Shown: positions 16,965 through 26,690 of the stretch, one piece after another
How positions within the stretch are numbered: the stretch's first letter is position 1
How the letters are laid out: every line of letters starts with the position of its first letter
DNA from: Vibrio penaeicida
GTDB taxonomy: Bacteria > Pseudomonadota > Gammaproteobacteria > Enterobacterales > Vibrionaceae
Assembly: GCF_030689305.1 (NCBI RefSeq)
Contig: NZ_JAUYVM010000003.1
Location: forward strand, 186,001 to 250,000
DNA: 64,000 bases
Direction: 5' to 3'
Made by a program: the position numbers and the translations under genes
The notes under the pieces: model-generated
Database searches by the model: none
What the model saw: the letters and a program-made list of their open reading frames with translations, nothing else
Told to the model about the DNA's origin: nothing

Positions 16965-19853
16965 ATGACTATATTTAAGAAAAACAAGCTCATCTTTGCC
17001 GTTTCTTTAGCCGTTGGCGCAGTTAGCCCTATCAGTGCACTAGCCGCAGATGCTTGTGCCAATATCAATGAATATCCTAACTGGACTCATAATGACTGGG
17101 CGGGTAACCCGAACCACGCAAAAACTGGTGCTCAGATGCAATACCAGGGTAAAGCGTATACCGCTAACTGGCACACTACGTCTATTCCGGGTTCCGATGG
17201 TTCTTGGACATTTGCTTTTGACTGTGCGGGTACGGATCCAGGTACAGGAACAGGCACAAACCCTGGAACAGGAACTTCAAACGCTTCACTGTTAATCCGT
17301 AAAGACCTAGTGAACCTGAAAATTGCAGGTTGGCCTAGCACTCTCGCAATGGGTACGTTTACCAACAATTCAACCGCCTTAAACGGTGCAATAGCGAGCG
17401 CGAATGTTGATTCTGTCTTCAGTGTTGTAACCAATGCTGCTGATGCTTTGGCGACGCTTAAACAAGCAAGAGACGTTGAAAAGGCAAATGGTGGTGAAGC
17501 CATCGTGCCAGTCGCAGCAGTATCTACCGCTTCTGGTTTGGGCGACACCGACATTCTGACTTACGCTAATTTGGTTGCCCATTACCAAAACCTCATTCAA
17601 ATCGCAGCACAGGTTCAAGTATTTAAAGACGCTGCGCATGCCTCTCCAGGTTCTATTGTTCTGAATGAAGATCTATTGGCAACGTGGCAAGCAAACAAAG
17701 ATACGACATTTGCTACTGCATTCGGAACAGACACAGCATTAACAGAAGTACAGGTTAAACGAGCACTGCGTGAAGCGATTACTAATGTATCGGCGCTCAC
17801 TGTGACTAACGCAGCGGGCACATCACAAAGTATTTCTAGCCTATACAACCTATCAGCTATTGATACGGCAGTCGCTAATCTAGCCGACAATGTGAAAGGC
17901 TGGGTTGCTTCTCAGAACTTTGTGATTGAGCAATTTGCGAAAGACGTTTCTTACGGTTGGTCGCTTAGTGTTTCTAACCCAGGTACAACGAATTGGGTTC
18001 ACAAAGATTACGCTGGCTTGCGTTCAACTTGGAATGCAGCATCACAATCTGTTGTTTCATTCGTTAACTGGACTGGCGCTTACGCAGATGCAGCAGCGAA
18101 ACCCGATTTCTTAGTATTTAAACAAAGCGGCAATAATGGCCTTTCTACAGCAGGCCGTGCAGAGCACGCATTTGGTCCTATCGCATGGGATAACTACCTT
18201 GTTTACGTTAAGCAAGTGACGGATTCTATTGATGTACCTGCAATGCTCTACAAACTGCCGGGCGCTCACCTTGCTACTACGTCACAATCCGGTAATTACG
18301 ACGCAGCAACACAAGCAGGTACAGCGGCGAGCTTCTTCATGGGCGACAAGTCTTTGGGTAAATCGTCTGCAAACTTGCGTAGTGATGTAGCATCGATTGC
18401 ACTAGACAGTGCAACTTATGGTGTGTCTTCCGTCGCTTCTTTGGTTGAACAAGAATCCCACGATTGGGGTGTAAGCCAGCTTCGTCGTGCAGCGCACAGC
18501 AACGTGTTCTCGATTCTTTGGGGTAGTGACAGTGCTACACCTGTCGTATCTGCAACGGCAAATACGGATTGGTTGAAAGGCAAGGTAGCTGCTTACCAAG
18601 CGAGCCCAATTCCTCTGTACTATGTGTCTGAAAGCCTTGTTGCGACGCCTCTAACTAGTGTTGCTGCTCTAAATGCAGATTTAGAAGGCGCTGAAACTGT
18701 CATGAATAACGAAGCTTTCTTGTATGAGCTTGCGGGGAACAAGTGGGCTCCTTCTACTATCTACAAGTGGAAAGATTTCCTTAAAGCCCTGAATTCAATG
18801 CATAACGTAGGTGTTGCGGGTAACCAATTCTGGCTTATCGATCCTAATGCCGACGTTGAAACCAACAAGAAATACGCGAAAGTAGCAATTGCTGCGTTCT
18901 TATCTCAAAGTATGCAGGAAACCATCCGTTACAATGCGTGTGATGAGAACAACTGGGCAGAAATCAAATACGGTGCACCAGCGAACCATCCGAACAGTGC
19001 TTCTTGTGGTCAGCTAGATCAGAAATACGCCGACTACGGTTACAACCCAGTGACGGGGCAAGATCATCCTTACTCGTGTCCTCGTAACAACAAGCTAGAG
19101 CTTTCTGCGAATACTCACGCTTCTTGGTACGGTGCTCCAGCGCCAATCTTCGTCGCACCAGATGCGGTTCTGAAAGAAGAAGGCAAGATGGCGGCAAATG
19201 CAGCAGGTCGTTGGGACATCAATGGCGAACACTGTATGACTAGCCCTCAAACTATCGACGAGAACAAGCAAGTTTGGGAACGTTCGAAGTGTGAAATCTA
19301 CGCAGGTCAAAAAGCAGGTGCATTCTTGTGGGATGGCAGCAGCAAGCAATCTATCGAAGGTTGTGGCTGGTGGGGTCGTGGTGTAATCCAAACGACGGGT
19401 CGTCAAAACTTCGGTACGTTGAACCACTTCATTGGTCGTAGCCATGTTGACCCAGAAACTGTTGGTCAAACCATCGAAGGGACTTTAGTTGAAGCAGCAC
19501 CAGCTAACCCACTTTATGCTGACCTTGACTTGTGTTCTAACCCTCAGTTGATTTGTTCTACTGAAGAAAACACAGAGATCAAATGGATCGCAGGTCTATT
19601 CTTCTGGATGACATCTGTTCAGAACTACAGCGATGTTGGTGGCCCATACGCGGCTTGGAATTACCATGATGAGCTAAAAGCGTACGTTGATGGCGGCATG
19701 GTAGGTACTAAGTTTGTTGATGCGGTTTCCGGTATTGTTAACCGTGGTTGCCCAGATGATGCATGCCCAGTAAGTGGTAAAGTTCACGCAATTGCGGAGC
19801 GTCGTGCAAACTTCAACCTAGTACTTCAGAAGCTTGGTTTAAATCCACAATAA
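16965..19853 (+). CDS. Secreted chitinase, GH19 family, with N-terminal chitin-binding module
   Basis: The 962-residue precursor has a signal peptide cleaved after ALAA. A CBM5/12-like module follows (residues about 28-90; YPNWTHNDWAGNPNHAKTGAQM onward, ending SWTFAFDC). A Gly/Thr-Pro linker leads into a long middle region of about 450 residues that I cannot assign. The GH19 catalytic domain is at the C-terminus: AAFLSQSMQETIRYNACDE carries the acid Glu, and GCGWWGRGVIQTTGRQNFG is the family's substrate-cleft motif. Similar large GH19 proteins occur in Vibrio. The role is endo-cleavage of chitin to oligomers outside the cell. Confidence 0.9.
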   Translation: MTIFKKNKLIFAVSLAVGAVSPISALAADACANINEYPNWTHNDWAGNPNHAKTGAQMQYQGKAYTANWHTTSIPGSDGSWTFAFDCAGTDPGTGTGTNPGTGTSNASLLIRKDLVNLKIAGWPSTLAMGTFTNNSTALNGAIASANVDSVFSVVTNAADALATLKQARDVEKANGGEAIVPVAAVSTASGLGDTDILTYANLVAHYQNLIQIAAQVQVFKDAAHASPGSIVLNEDLLATWQANKDTTFATAFGTDTALTEVQVKRALREAITNVSALTVTNAAGTSQSISSLYNLSAIDTAVANLADNVKGWVASQNFVIEQFAKDVSYGWSLSVSNPGTTNWVHKDYAGLRSTWNAASQSVVSFVNWTGAYADAAAKPDFLVFKQSGNNGLSTAGRAEHAFGPIAWDNYLVYVKQVTDSIDVPAMLYKLPGAHLATTSQSGNYDAATQAGTAASFFMGDKSLGKSSANLRSDVASIALDSATYGVSSVASLVEQESHDWGVSQLRRAAHSNVFSILWGSDSATPVVSATANTDWLKGKVAAYQASPIPLYYVSESLVATPLTSVAALNADLEGAETVMNNEAFLYELAGNKWAPSTIYKWKDFLKALNSMHNVGVAGNQFWLIDPNADVETNKKYAKVAIAAFLSQSMQETIRYNACDENNWAEIKYGAPANHPNSASCGQLDQKYADYGYNPVTGQDHPYSCPRNNKLELSANTHASWYGAPAPIFVAPDAVLKEEGKMAANAAGRWDINGEHCMTSPQTIDENKQVWERSKCEIYAGQKAGAFLWDGSSKQSIEGCGWWGRGVIQTTGRQNFGTLNHFIGRSHVDPETVGQTIEGTLVEAAPANPLYADLDLCSNPQLICSTEENTEIKWIAGLFFWMTSVQNYSDVGGPYAAWNYHDELKAYVDGGMVGTKFVDAVSGIVNRGCPDDACPVSGKVHAIAERRANFNLVLQKLGLNPQ

Positions 19854-19901
19854 ACCAAATAAAATGCAATAAATAGGTAACTTACATACCTAAATTGGTA
19901 C

Positions 19902-19935
19902 AAAGGGGAGCTCTTACTAAGGGCTCCTTTTTTTC
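19902..19935 (+). terminator. Terminator of the chitinase gene
   Basis: GGAGC pairs with GCTCC across an 11-base loop, followed by seven T. The A-rich 5' side can extend pairing with the T-run. Confidence 0.7.
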
Positions 19936-20008
19936 ATTCAACAATCACTGTTTAACTCAGGCTCTTTAGGCAACGTAATCCCAGTAAAAAGCTAAACCCA
20001 ATAAAGCG

Positions 20009-20860
20009 TTATGTCAGAATCTGATTAATATCTGTTCCAATATCACTAAACAACTCGCGAGCCTGCTCGTCCCTTTGCTGCAACAGTGTGATGAACAGTA
20101 AATCCGTGATGACGTTTTGCGCGGTACGTGAGGCAATGGAAGAGCTTCGATGACGAGTTTCATCCGCGATGGTGTCAAAGATAATATCCGCCGTGTCGCG
20201 AAGGTGGCTTTTTCGGGGGGAGGTAATGGCAATGACTTTTGCGCCTTGTTCTTTGGCGGCTTCTGCGGCAACCAGAATTTCTTTTCTGTCGCCTGAAAAT
20301 GAGATGGCGATTTGCACATCCTCGGAAGACAGGGTTCTTGCCACAGCAATTTGCACGTGGCTATCTTGCTCTACCAGAGTGGTAATGCCGAGTTTGAGTA
20401 GCTTATAACTCAGGTCTTTGGCGGTTAACGCAGAAACGCCAATCCCCACCACTTGCACCCGTCGCGCTTCATCGAGCCATTTCACTGCCTGATAACACGC
20501 TTCATAAGACAACGCGTTAGTGGTCTGAAACATAGCGTCCGTCTTGGTTTTAACGAGCTTCTGAGCGCTAACGCCTAAAGGATCATCTGCCAGAATATTA
20601 CTGTGCAAAGGCGTTTGCCCCAGTGCCTGCTTGCGCACGATTTCTTCATTTAAAGCCAGTTTGAAGGCGCTGTACCCTTTGTACCCGATGCGTTGGGTGA
20701 ACTTAACAATACTCGACTGGCTAACGTTTACCTGCGCCGCGAGCTCCTGGCTGGTGAGTGACGCCGCCTTTTCTGAATTCTCAATAATCCAGTCTCCAAC
20801 CAGACGACCACTTTGGGAAAGTTGAGTGCGTCTGGCGACAATTCGGTGGATAACGGACAT
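20009..20860 (-). CDS. murR: MurR/RpiR-family transcriptional regulator
   Basis: The 283-residue protein has an N-terminal RpiR helix-turn-helix (about residues 1-75; TSQELAAQVNVSQSSIVKFTQRIGYKGYSAFK) and a C-terminal SIS sugar-phosphate isomerase fold (about 125-265; VVGIGVSALTAKDLSYKL and ISFSGDRKEI). MurR in E. coli senses MurNAc-6-phosphate and represses murQP. Here it is divergent from murQ, so the same role is inferred. The gap holds a CRP-like site and a palindrome. Confidence 0.85.
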   Translation of the reverse strand: MSVIHRIVARRTQLSQSGRLVGDWIIENSEKAASLTSQELAAQVNVSQSSIVKFTQRIGYKGYSAFKLALNEEIVRKQALGQTPLHSNILADDPLGVSAQKLVKTKTDAMFQTTNALSYEACYQAVKWLDEARRVQVVGIGVSALTAKDLSYKLLKLGITTLVEQDSHVQIAVARTLSSEDVQIAISFSGDRKEILVAAEAAKEQGAKVIAITSPRKSHLRDTADIIFDTIADETRHRSSSIASRTAQNVITDLLFITLLQQRDEQARELFSDIGTDINQILT

Positions 20861-21014
20861 AACAAAAAAATCCTAATAAATTATTCCAACTAAGAAATAA
20901 TGACCGCCATTCTAATGTAATGAATACTGGAAAATAATCTAAGTATCAAAGGTGCTCTAGCTGAAAAGCTTGTCAGTTATTCCAATGTTTAGCTGTACAA
21001 AGAATAACCTTTAT

Positions 21015-21030
21015 TGTGATTTTTATCACT
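21015..21030. promoter_or_regulatory. Predicted CRP-cAMP site upstream of murQ
   Basis: TGTGA-TTTTTA-TCAC(T) matches the CRP consensus TGTGA-N6-TCACA at nine of ten key positions. It is centred about 66 bp before the murQ start. This would place murQ under catabolite control. Confidence 0.7.
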
Positions 21031-21035
21031 ATGGC

Positions 21036-21050
21036 TGAATATTTTATTCA
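21036..21050. promoter_or_regulatory. Candidate MurR operator
   Basis: TGAATA-TTT-TATTCA is a perfect 6-3-6 palindrome 38 bp before the murQ start. Related TTATTC/GAATAA half-sites recur in the murR-murQ gap. Assignment to MurR is by position only. Confidence 0.5.
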
Positions 21051-21088
21051 ATAAAATTGGGGCGAATTTAGGATGCAGAGATCAAGGA

Positions 21089-22003
21089 ATGAACCGCGAC
21101 GAATTAAGCCGTTTGACGACGGAAAGCCGCAACCCGAACAGTGCCGAGATTGACACACTATCCACTCTAGAGATGGTAACGGTGATCAACAACGAGGATC
21201 AAAAAGTCGCACTGGCAGTCAAAGATGTTTTGCCACAAATCGTTGAAGCGGTGGACGCCATTACTCACGCGTTGGCGAATGATGGGCGGTTGATTTATAC
21301 CGGAGCGGGGACGTCTGGTCGGCTGGGTATTTTAGATGCAAGCGAGTGCCCGCCAACTTATGGCACCTCACCAGACTTGGTGGTGGGAGTGATAGCTGGA
21401 GGCCGTCAGGCAATTTTGAATGCGGTTGAAAATGCGGAAGATAACGTAAGCATGGGCAAGCAGGATCTGATGCAAATTAAACTGAGCAATCAGGATGTGG
21501 TCGTGGGTATTGCAGCAAGTGGTCAGACACCCTACGTGCTTAGCGGTCTGGATTACGCGAATGAACTAGGTGCGACCACGGTATCGATTTCCTGCAATGC
21601 GGCGAGTGCAATGGCTGATGTTGCCGACATCGCAATCACACCCATTGTAGGGTCTGAAGTCGTCACAGGTTCATCGAGAATGAAGGCGGGGACTGCACAA
21701 AAACTGGTGCTGAATATGCTTACCACAGGAGCAATGATCCGCAGCGGAAAAGTGTTTGGAAACCTGATGGTCAATGTTGAAGCCAACAATGCCAAGCTGG
21801 TTCAAAGGCAAATTAATATTGTTGTAGAGGCTACTGGGGTTTCGGTAGACGAAGCCAGTCTGGCGCTTAAGCAGTGTGGTCGTCAATGCAAAACCGCCAT
21901 CTTCATGATTCTCGCAGGGCTGGATGCAGAACAGGCGAAATCGCGTCTCAAAGAGCATAACGGCTTTATTCGCTCTGCATTGGCGGCACAGCAAAGCCTT
22001 TAA
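21089..22003 (+). CDS. murQ: N-acetylmuramic acid 6-phosphate etherase
   Basis: The 304-residue SIS-fold enzyme splits MurNAc-6-phosphate into GlcNAc-6-phosphate and D-lactate in the cytoplasm. Diagnostic segments are [25 protein letters not shown] and [30 protein letters not shown], and the catalytic Glu lies in the DASECPPT stretch. Length is standard. The usual PTS transporter MurP is absent. Convergent downstream lies an ABC sugar importer operon instead, with a kinase gene beyond it. A hairpin terminator follows. Confidence 0.95.
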   Translation: MNRDELSRLTTESRNPNSAEIDTLSTLEMVTVINNEDQKVALAVKDVLPQIVEAVDAITHALANDGRLIYTGAGTSGRLGILDASECPPTYGTSPDLVVGVIAGGRQAILNAVENAEDNVSMGKQDLMQIKLSNQDVVVGIAASGQTPYVLSGLDYANELGATTVSISCNAASAMADVADIAITPIVGSEVVTGSSRMKAGTAQKLVLNMLTTGAMIRSGKVFGNLMVNVEANNAKLVQRQINIVVEATGVSVDEASLALKQCGRQCKTAIFMILAGLDAEQAKSRLKEHNGFIRSALAAQQSL

Positions 22004-22101
22004 TGCGAAGCCGATTTAAGAATTAAAACCATAAGAAAGACATGAAATTTTTAAGCTAACTCATTCACCCTCCTCCCCCTGATATAGGAATGAAATAGCT
22101 C

Positions 22102-22132
22102 ACGCTCTTGATGATTCAAGAGCGTTTTCTTT
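22102..22132 (+). terminator. Terminator after murQ
   Basis: A 10-bp perfect stem (ACGCTCTTGA / TCAAGAGCGT, 4-base loop) is followed by TTTCTTTTG. It lies between murQ and the convergent permease gene. Confidence 0.8.
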
Positions 22133-22177
22133 TGTTGCCTATATAAACCATAAACTGAACTCAGGTTAAATAGCCGG

Positions 22178-23011
22178 TTACTTAATCGCCCCTGCTGTCA
22201 TCCCTGCGATAAAGCGACGTGATTGGACGATAAATATGACGATCATCGGCAATGCCGCAAGCGTTAATCCGGCATAAAGAACGCCATAGTTGATTGAATA
22301 CTCGCCAAAGAACGCGGTTAAGCCTTGCGCCAGTGTTTTCCATTCAGGTGATTGGATGAAAATAAGCGGGAAGAAGAAGTCATTCCAGATGGGCACCGCG
22401 TTGTAGATACCTGCAATCACCAACGCAGGGGTAATCAATGGCACCATAATCTGAATCATGATCCTCAGTTCACTTGCGCCATCGATTCGCGCACTGTCTT
22501 CCAAATCCTTGGGCAGAGTTCTCAAGAACCCAGTCAGAATAAATACAGTGGCAGGCAAACTCATTGCGGTGTATATGCATATCAGCCCAATTAAGCTGTC
22601 CACCAGCCCCAGATATTTAAGCTGGATAAACAGAGGGATAATCGCCAGCCTTAGTGGCAGCATCAGCCCGGATAAAAAGAACAGAGATACCATCAGAGAG
22701 CCACTGAATCGGTAGCGCGCAATCGCATACGCCGCCATAGTTCCCGTGGTTAAGAGAAAAACGACCGAAAGCAGCGTTACAATGATTGAATTGATAAAGT
22801 ATTTTGGCACATCCGTTTCGTTCCAGATGACTTTGAAGTTGTCCAGATTAAAGCTGTTAGGCAGAGAAAATGGCGTAGAAAAAATCTCCGGATTGGTTTT
22901 GAATCCTGACAGAACCATCATCAATATCGGATACAGCATGATGAGTGCACCTGCACCCAGAAAGAGATGAATAAGCCATTGTTCGAGCGAACTCGTGTTT
23001 GCCTGTTTCAT
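22178..23011 (-). CDS. Carbohydrate ABC transporter permease, MalG type
   Basis: This 277-residue inner-membrane protein has about six helices. The EAA loop SARIDGASELRIMIQIMVPLITPAL contacts the ATPase. The C-terminus (RRFIAGMTAGAIK) is typical of CUT1 MalG-type permeases. It is the last gene of a four-gene operon (binding protein, ATPase, MalF, MalG order), 9 bp after the MalF-type gene. Confidence 0.92.
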   Translation of the reverse strand: MKQANTSSLEQWLIHLFLGAGALIMLYPILMMVLSGFKTNPEIFSTPFSLPNSFNLDNFKVIWNETDVPKYFINSIIVTLLSVVFLLTTGTMAAYAIARYRFSGSLMVSLFFLSGLMLPLRLAIIPLFIQLKYLGLVDSLIGLICIYTAMSLPATVFILTGFLRTLPKDLEDSARIDGASELRIMIQIMVPLITPALVIAGIYNAVPIWNDFFFPLIFIQSPEWKTLAQGLTAFFGEYSINYGVLYAGLTLAALPMIVIFIVQSRRFIAGMTAGAIK

Positions 23012-23020
23012 TTCTGCCTC

Positions 23021-23974
23021 CTAATCCATCTTAACTTCACGCGCCGTCAGTAATTTGGTCGCGATGATTGAGAAGACAAAGATAAAAATAAAGATCAGCA
23101 CGGCAAGTGCAGACCCAGCTCCAAACTCAGTGCCACCAGCGCTTACCGAGCCAAATGCTGTTCGGTAGAAAAGCAGTCCCAGCATGTCGGTCGAATAAGA
23201 AGGAGAGCCTTCCAACCCAGACATGATGAATGGCAGTTCGAACCAGTTAAACGAGCCAATAAAGGTCAGCACCACAATAATGGTGACAGCAGGTGCCATC
23301 AGAGGCCAGATGATGTCTTTGGCGATTTGCCATTCGCTCGCACCATCCAGCCGAGCGGCTTCAATAAAATCTTTGGGGATACGGTGAATCGCTGCCAGAA
23401 ATACCAGAGTTGGAAAACCGACCCAAGCCCAGGCATTGACCAGTAACATAGAGGGCAGGGCAGTTTCTGTTAGGCCTAGCCAAGGCAATGCCCAGTCGTT
23501 GAGTCCAATGAAATTCAGCCCTTTGTTTATCAAACCAAAAAACGGGTTAAGGAACATTTTCCATTGAAAACCGATAATGACAGTGGAAAGAATCACAGGC
23601 AGGAAAAACACCACCTGATAAAACCGCCCGCCTTTTGGATCGCGTGCCAACAGCAGTGCGAGGATCAAAGCGATGCCATTCTGAATGATCATCAGGGTGA
23701 CAAACACAATCACATTGTTCTTTAACGCATTAAACAGGTACCAGTTGCGGTTGGGATCAAGCAGCACGTCTTTGAAATTTTGAAGCCCGACAAATTCTCC
23801 TTTTATCAGACCGTTCCAGTTGTAAACGCTGTACCACAGCGCCGAGCCCATTGGCAGAAAAACGAACACAAACAGAATCGCCGCAGGAGGAAAAAGCAAA
23901 AACGCGAGCCAGAGCCTGCGATTACGTTTACGCCGCGCTATTTCACGCTTTATAACGAGATCATCTTCTCTCAT
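23021..23974 (-). CDS. Carbohydrate ABC transporter permease, MalF type
   Basis: The 317-residue permease of the CUT1 class has about six helices. Its EAA loop reads EAARLDGASEWQIAKDIIWPLMAPAV. A charged N-terminus (REIARRKRNRR) precedes the first helix. It starts 9 bp after the ATPase stop and pairs with the MalG-type protein to form the channel. Confidence 0.92.
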   Translation of the reverse strand: MREDDLVIKREIARRKRNRRLWLAFLLFPPAAILFVFVFLPMGSALWYSVYNWNGLIKGEFVGLQNFKDVLLDPNRNWYLFNALKNNVIVFVTLMIIQNGIALILALLLARDPKGGRFYQVVFFLPVILSTVIIGFQWKMFLNPFFGLINKGLNFIGLNDWALPWLGLTETALPSMLLVNAWAWVGFPTLVFLAAIHRIPKDFIEAARLDGASEWQIAKDIIWPLMAPAVTIIVVLTFIGSFNWFELPFIMSGLEGSPSYSTDMLGLLFYRTAFGSVSAGGTEFGAGSALAVLIFIFIFVFSIIATKLLTAREVKMD

Positions 23975-23983
23975 GAATACCCC

Positions 23984-25072
23984 CTATCGCACTGCGTTGT
24001 CATTGGAGCCAAACAGGTGACAGTTTTCGATCAGGAAACCGATCTTGATGGTTTCACCAACATCAAACTCCTGATCGCCGGGCGCATGAACGGTGATATC
24101 TTGCCCCGTCGGTGACATGGCATACAGGTAGGTTTCTCCGCCGAGTCGTTCAACGGCATACACTTCGCCGCTGACCTGACCGTCGGATTGCCCTTCCAGT
24201 ACCACGTGCTCTGGCCTTACTCCAAACGTGACTTTATCGCCCGATGTGAGAGAGCTTGGGCCGGAGCACGGGAACTGAAATGTGTCATCGCAATCTTCCA
24301 GTTTTAATGTCACTCCACGATCAGTTTTGCCCAAGATCTCCGCCGGAAAGAAATTCATGGCTGGTGAACCAATAAACCCGGCAACAAATCGGTTGTTGGG
24401 CTTTTTATAGAGCTCTAATGGAGGACCCACCTGCTCAATGACGCCATCTTTAAGGACCACAATTTTGTCTGCCATGGTCATGGCTTCGACCTGATCGTGG
24501 GTCACGTATATCATGGTGGCATTGAGGCGTTTATGAAGTTTGGTTATCTCGATGCGCATTTGCACGCGCAGCTTGGCATCCAAATTAGACAGGGGTTCGT
24601 CAAACAAAAATACTTTTGGGCTGCGAACAATCGCACGGCCAATCGCTACACGCTGACGTTGCCCGCCCGAGAGTGCTTTGGGTTTACGGTCGAGGTAGTC
24701 GGTTAACTGCAAAATCTCTGCGGCTTGCCGAACTTTCTGGTCTATTTCTGCTTTGGGGGCTTTTGCTACTTTCAGCGCGTAAGACATGTTCTGATAAACC
24801 GTCATGTGCGGGTAGAGAGCGTAAGTCTGGAATACCATTGCCAACCCGCGTTTTGACGGAGGAAGGTGGTCGACTCGGTTGCCATCGATCTCAATTGCGC
24901 CGTCTGTAAGATCTTCTAACCCTGCCAGAAGGCGTAATAGAGTGGATTTTCCGCAGCCTGAAGGTCCTACAAATACCACAAACTCGTTGTCTTTGATGCT
25001 GAGGTTTGCCCCCGGAATGACTTCAACATCACCAAAGCGCTTTTTCACACTGCGCAATTCAATACCTGCCAC
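23984..25072 (-). CDS. Sugar ABC transporter ATP-binding protein (MalK/UgpC/MsmK type)
   Basis: The 362-residue ATPase has Walker A GPSGCGKST (about residue 38), signature LSGGQRQRVAIGRA, Walker B VFLFDEPLSNLD, the switch His in YVTHDQVEAM, and a C-terminal TOBE domain (from about 240; GVRPEHV). It energises the MalF/MalG channel encoded downstream. MalK-type subunits can be shared by several importers. Confidence 0.95.
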   Translation of the reverse strand: MAGIELRSVKKRFGDVEVIPGANLSIKDNEFVVFVGPSGCGKSTLLRLLAGLEDLTDGAIEIDGNRVDHLPPSKRGLAMVFQTYALYPHMTVYQNMSYALKVAKAPKAEIDQKVRQAAEILQLTDYLDRKPKALSGGQRQRVAIGRAIVRSPKVFLFDEPLSNLDAKLRVQMRIEITKLHKRLNATMIYVTHDQVEAMTMADKIVVLKDGVIEQVGPPLELYKKPNNRFVAGFIGSPAMNFFPAEILGKTDRGVTLKLEDCDDTFQFPCSGPSSLTSGDKVTFGVRPEHVVLEGQSDGQVSGEVYAVERLGGETYLYAMSPTGQDITVHAPGDQEFDVGETIKIGFLIENCHLFGSNDNAVR

Positions 25073-25223
25073 TCATTTCTCCTTACAGCAAAGCTATCGC
25101 CTCAAATTTGGGTAATCTTTTTAGAAAACGAGTCTGACTTTCCAGCGACATGATGAGTGTTTTTCATCAGCTTCGGCAAAGTGGAAAGCCGGACTACGTT
25201 TTATTTGTTTTGTTTTATGTGTA

Positions 25224-26444
25224 TTACTTCGACGCTTTAATGCCGTCAGACACTTCTTTTGCCACAGCAGCCGCAGATTTCTTACCTGCCATCAGCTCTT
25301 GCAAACCATTTTGTAACAGTGTGGACCCCGTTGGTTTCTTAAAGCGATAACCTACCAGCATGATGTAAGGCGTTGCGCTGCCATGAAACTCGGAGATCTT
25401 CGCCAGCATCGGGTCGGAAGACACTGCGCCGTCTACTGCAGCAACATTGGCCAGTTTGTCGGTGAGCATTTGTCCAAATTCTTGCGTCGCCAAGAAGCGA
25501 GCAAATTTGAGTGCAGCCTCTTTGTTTTCAGAGCCAGAGTTGACCGCGTAGCCCCCGTCGAGCCAAGTTGCGACCATTTGAGGTTCTCCTGCTTTGGATG
25601 CAGGTCCGGCCATGATATCGAAATTGATTCCTGCTTTTCTAAAGCCTGCAATCTCCCAAGAGCCGCCAACGAACATGGCTGCTGCTCCAGAATTAAATAG
25701 CTGCTTCATGGTGGCGTAATCGACGCCTTCATGACCCTGAGGTAGGAACTCTCTCAGTTCGCCGAACTTCTCCATGGCACCGACGTAACGCGCATCTTCA
25801 AAGTCGGTTGAACCTGCAGTCACTTCACCAAAAAACGATTCGCCGTAAAAGTTAGGCATAAACGCGCCCGACATGACTTCCACCGTCCATCCGTCTTTAG
25901 TGCCGTTGGCTAAAGGCATGACGCCTGAGCTTTTCAGTTTCTTAGCTGCTGCGACAAACTCGTCCCATGTAGTAGGTGGCGTAATTTTCTGAGCTGCCAG
26001 CAGATCTACGTTGTAGTAAACAAGAATGGTCTGCGATGCCATGGGCACGGAATACACCTTGCCATCAGAGCGAAGTGTCACACCTAACAGTTCGTCTTTG
26101 GAAAAGCCGGAAAGATCCACTTTGCCGTTTAATGGCTCGAGGTAACCGGGTGCGGCAACACTTTCAAATGCGCCGTAGGCTCGGGTGTGGATAATGTCGG
26201 GCCCCGCTCCGCCCGTGAGCGCAGTAGTTAACACGGTGGCGTAGCTTTTCGCTTCATGGGCGGTGTAGTTAATTGAAATATCTGGGTTGGACTTTTCAAA
26301 TGCTGCGATGATCTCGTTGTAGGCTTTGGCGTCTTCTTGTCGCCAGCTCCAGAAATCGAGTTCAGCTTTAGCAAAAGTCGAAGCGCTGCATAACAGGGCG
26401 GCAGCAGCAAGTATGGTGCGAGTAGTCAATTTTGATCGATTCAT
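25224..26444 (-). CDS. Sugar ABC transporter substrate-binding protein
   Basis: The 406-residue precursor has a signal peptide (cleavage near STFA-KAEL), with no lipobox Cys, so it should be a soluble periplasmic binder. The type I sugar-binding fold (SBP_bac_1) shows FEKSNPDISINY, GGAGPDIIHTRAYG and LAQKITPPTTWDEFVAAAKKL. It is first in the importer operon, 151 bp before the ATPase gene. Divergent are a sugar kinase and GntR regulator, and murQ/murR flank the other side, so an amino sugar such as MurNAc, GlcNAc or a muropeptide sugar is the inferred ligand. Confidence 0.9.
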   Translation of the reverse strand: MNRSKLTTRTILAAAALLCSASTFAKAELDFWSWRQEDAKAYNEIIAAFEKSNPDISINYTAHEAKSYATVLTTALTGGAGPDIIHTRAYGAFESVAAPGYLEPLNGKVDLSGFSKDELLGVTLRSDGKVYSVPMASQTILVYYNVDLLAAQKITPPTTWDEFVAAAKKLKSSGVMPLANGTKDGWTVEVMSGAFMPNFYGESFFGEVTAGSTDFEDARYVGAMEKFGELREFLPQGHEGVDYATMKQLFNSGAAAMFVGGSWEIAGFRKAGINFDIMAGPASKAGEPQMVATWLDGGYAVNSGSENKEAALKFARFLATQEFGQMLTDKLANVAAVDGAVSSDPMLAKISEFHGSATPYIMLVGYRFKKPTGSTLLQNGLQELMAGKKSAAAVAKEVSDGIKASK

Positions 26445-26587
26445 TTTCTACTTCCTTGTTCAGACAGCTAATTCAGCGACTAGCCGATTTTCTTTCATCC
26501 AACTGCGCGACGTTTGTGACGGCTTTACTAGGTCAACAGACCTTAATACGTACACGCAAATTTGACTCCCTTTACTCTGTTTTTGAT

Positions 26588-26676
26588 AATACCTTTAAAA
26601 TACCATTTGTCTATTTTTTGATCGAATTGGCGTAAAAAGTGTGTTAAACATCATATTTGGTATTGTTATAGGTATT
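26588..26676. promoter_or_regulatory. Paired GGTATT repeats, candidate GntR operators
   Basis: Two AATACC copies (26588 and 26599, 11 bp apart) face the importer operon, and two GGTATT copies (26659 and 26671, 12 bp apart) face the kinase gene. Each is the reverse complement pattern of the other, placed near opposite ends of the divergent promoter region. The GntR/HutC protein encoded just downstream is the natural binder, though HutC-type sites are normally palindromic. Confidence 0.5.
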
Positions 26677-26690
26677 AGGAAAGGAGCGAT

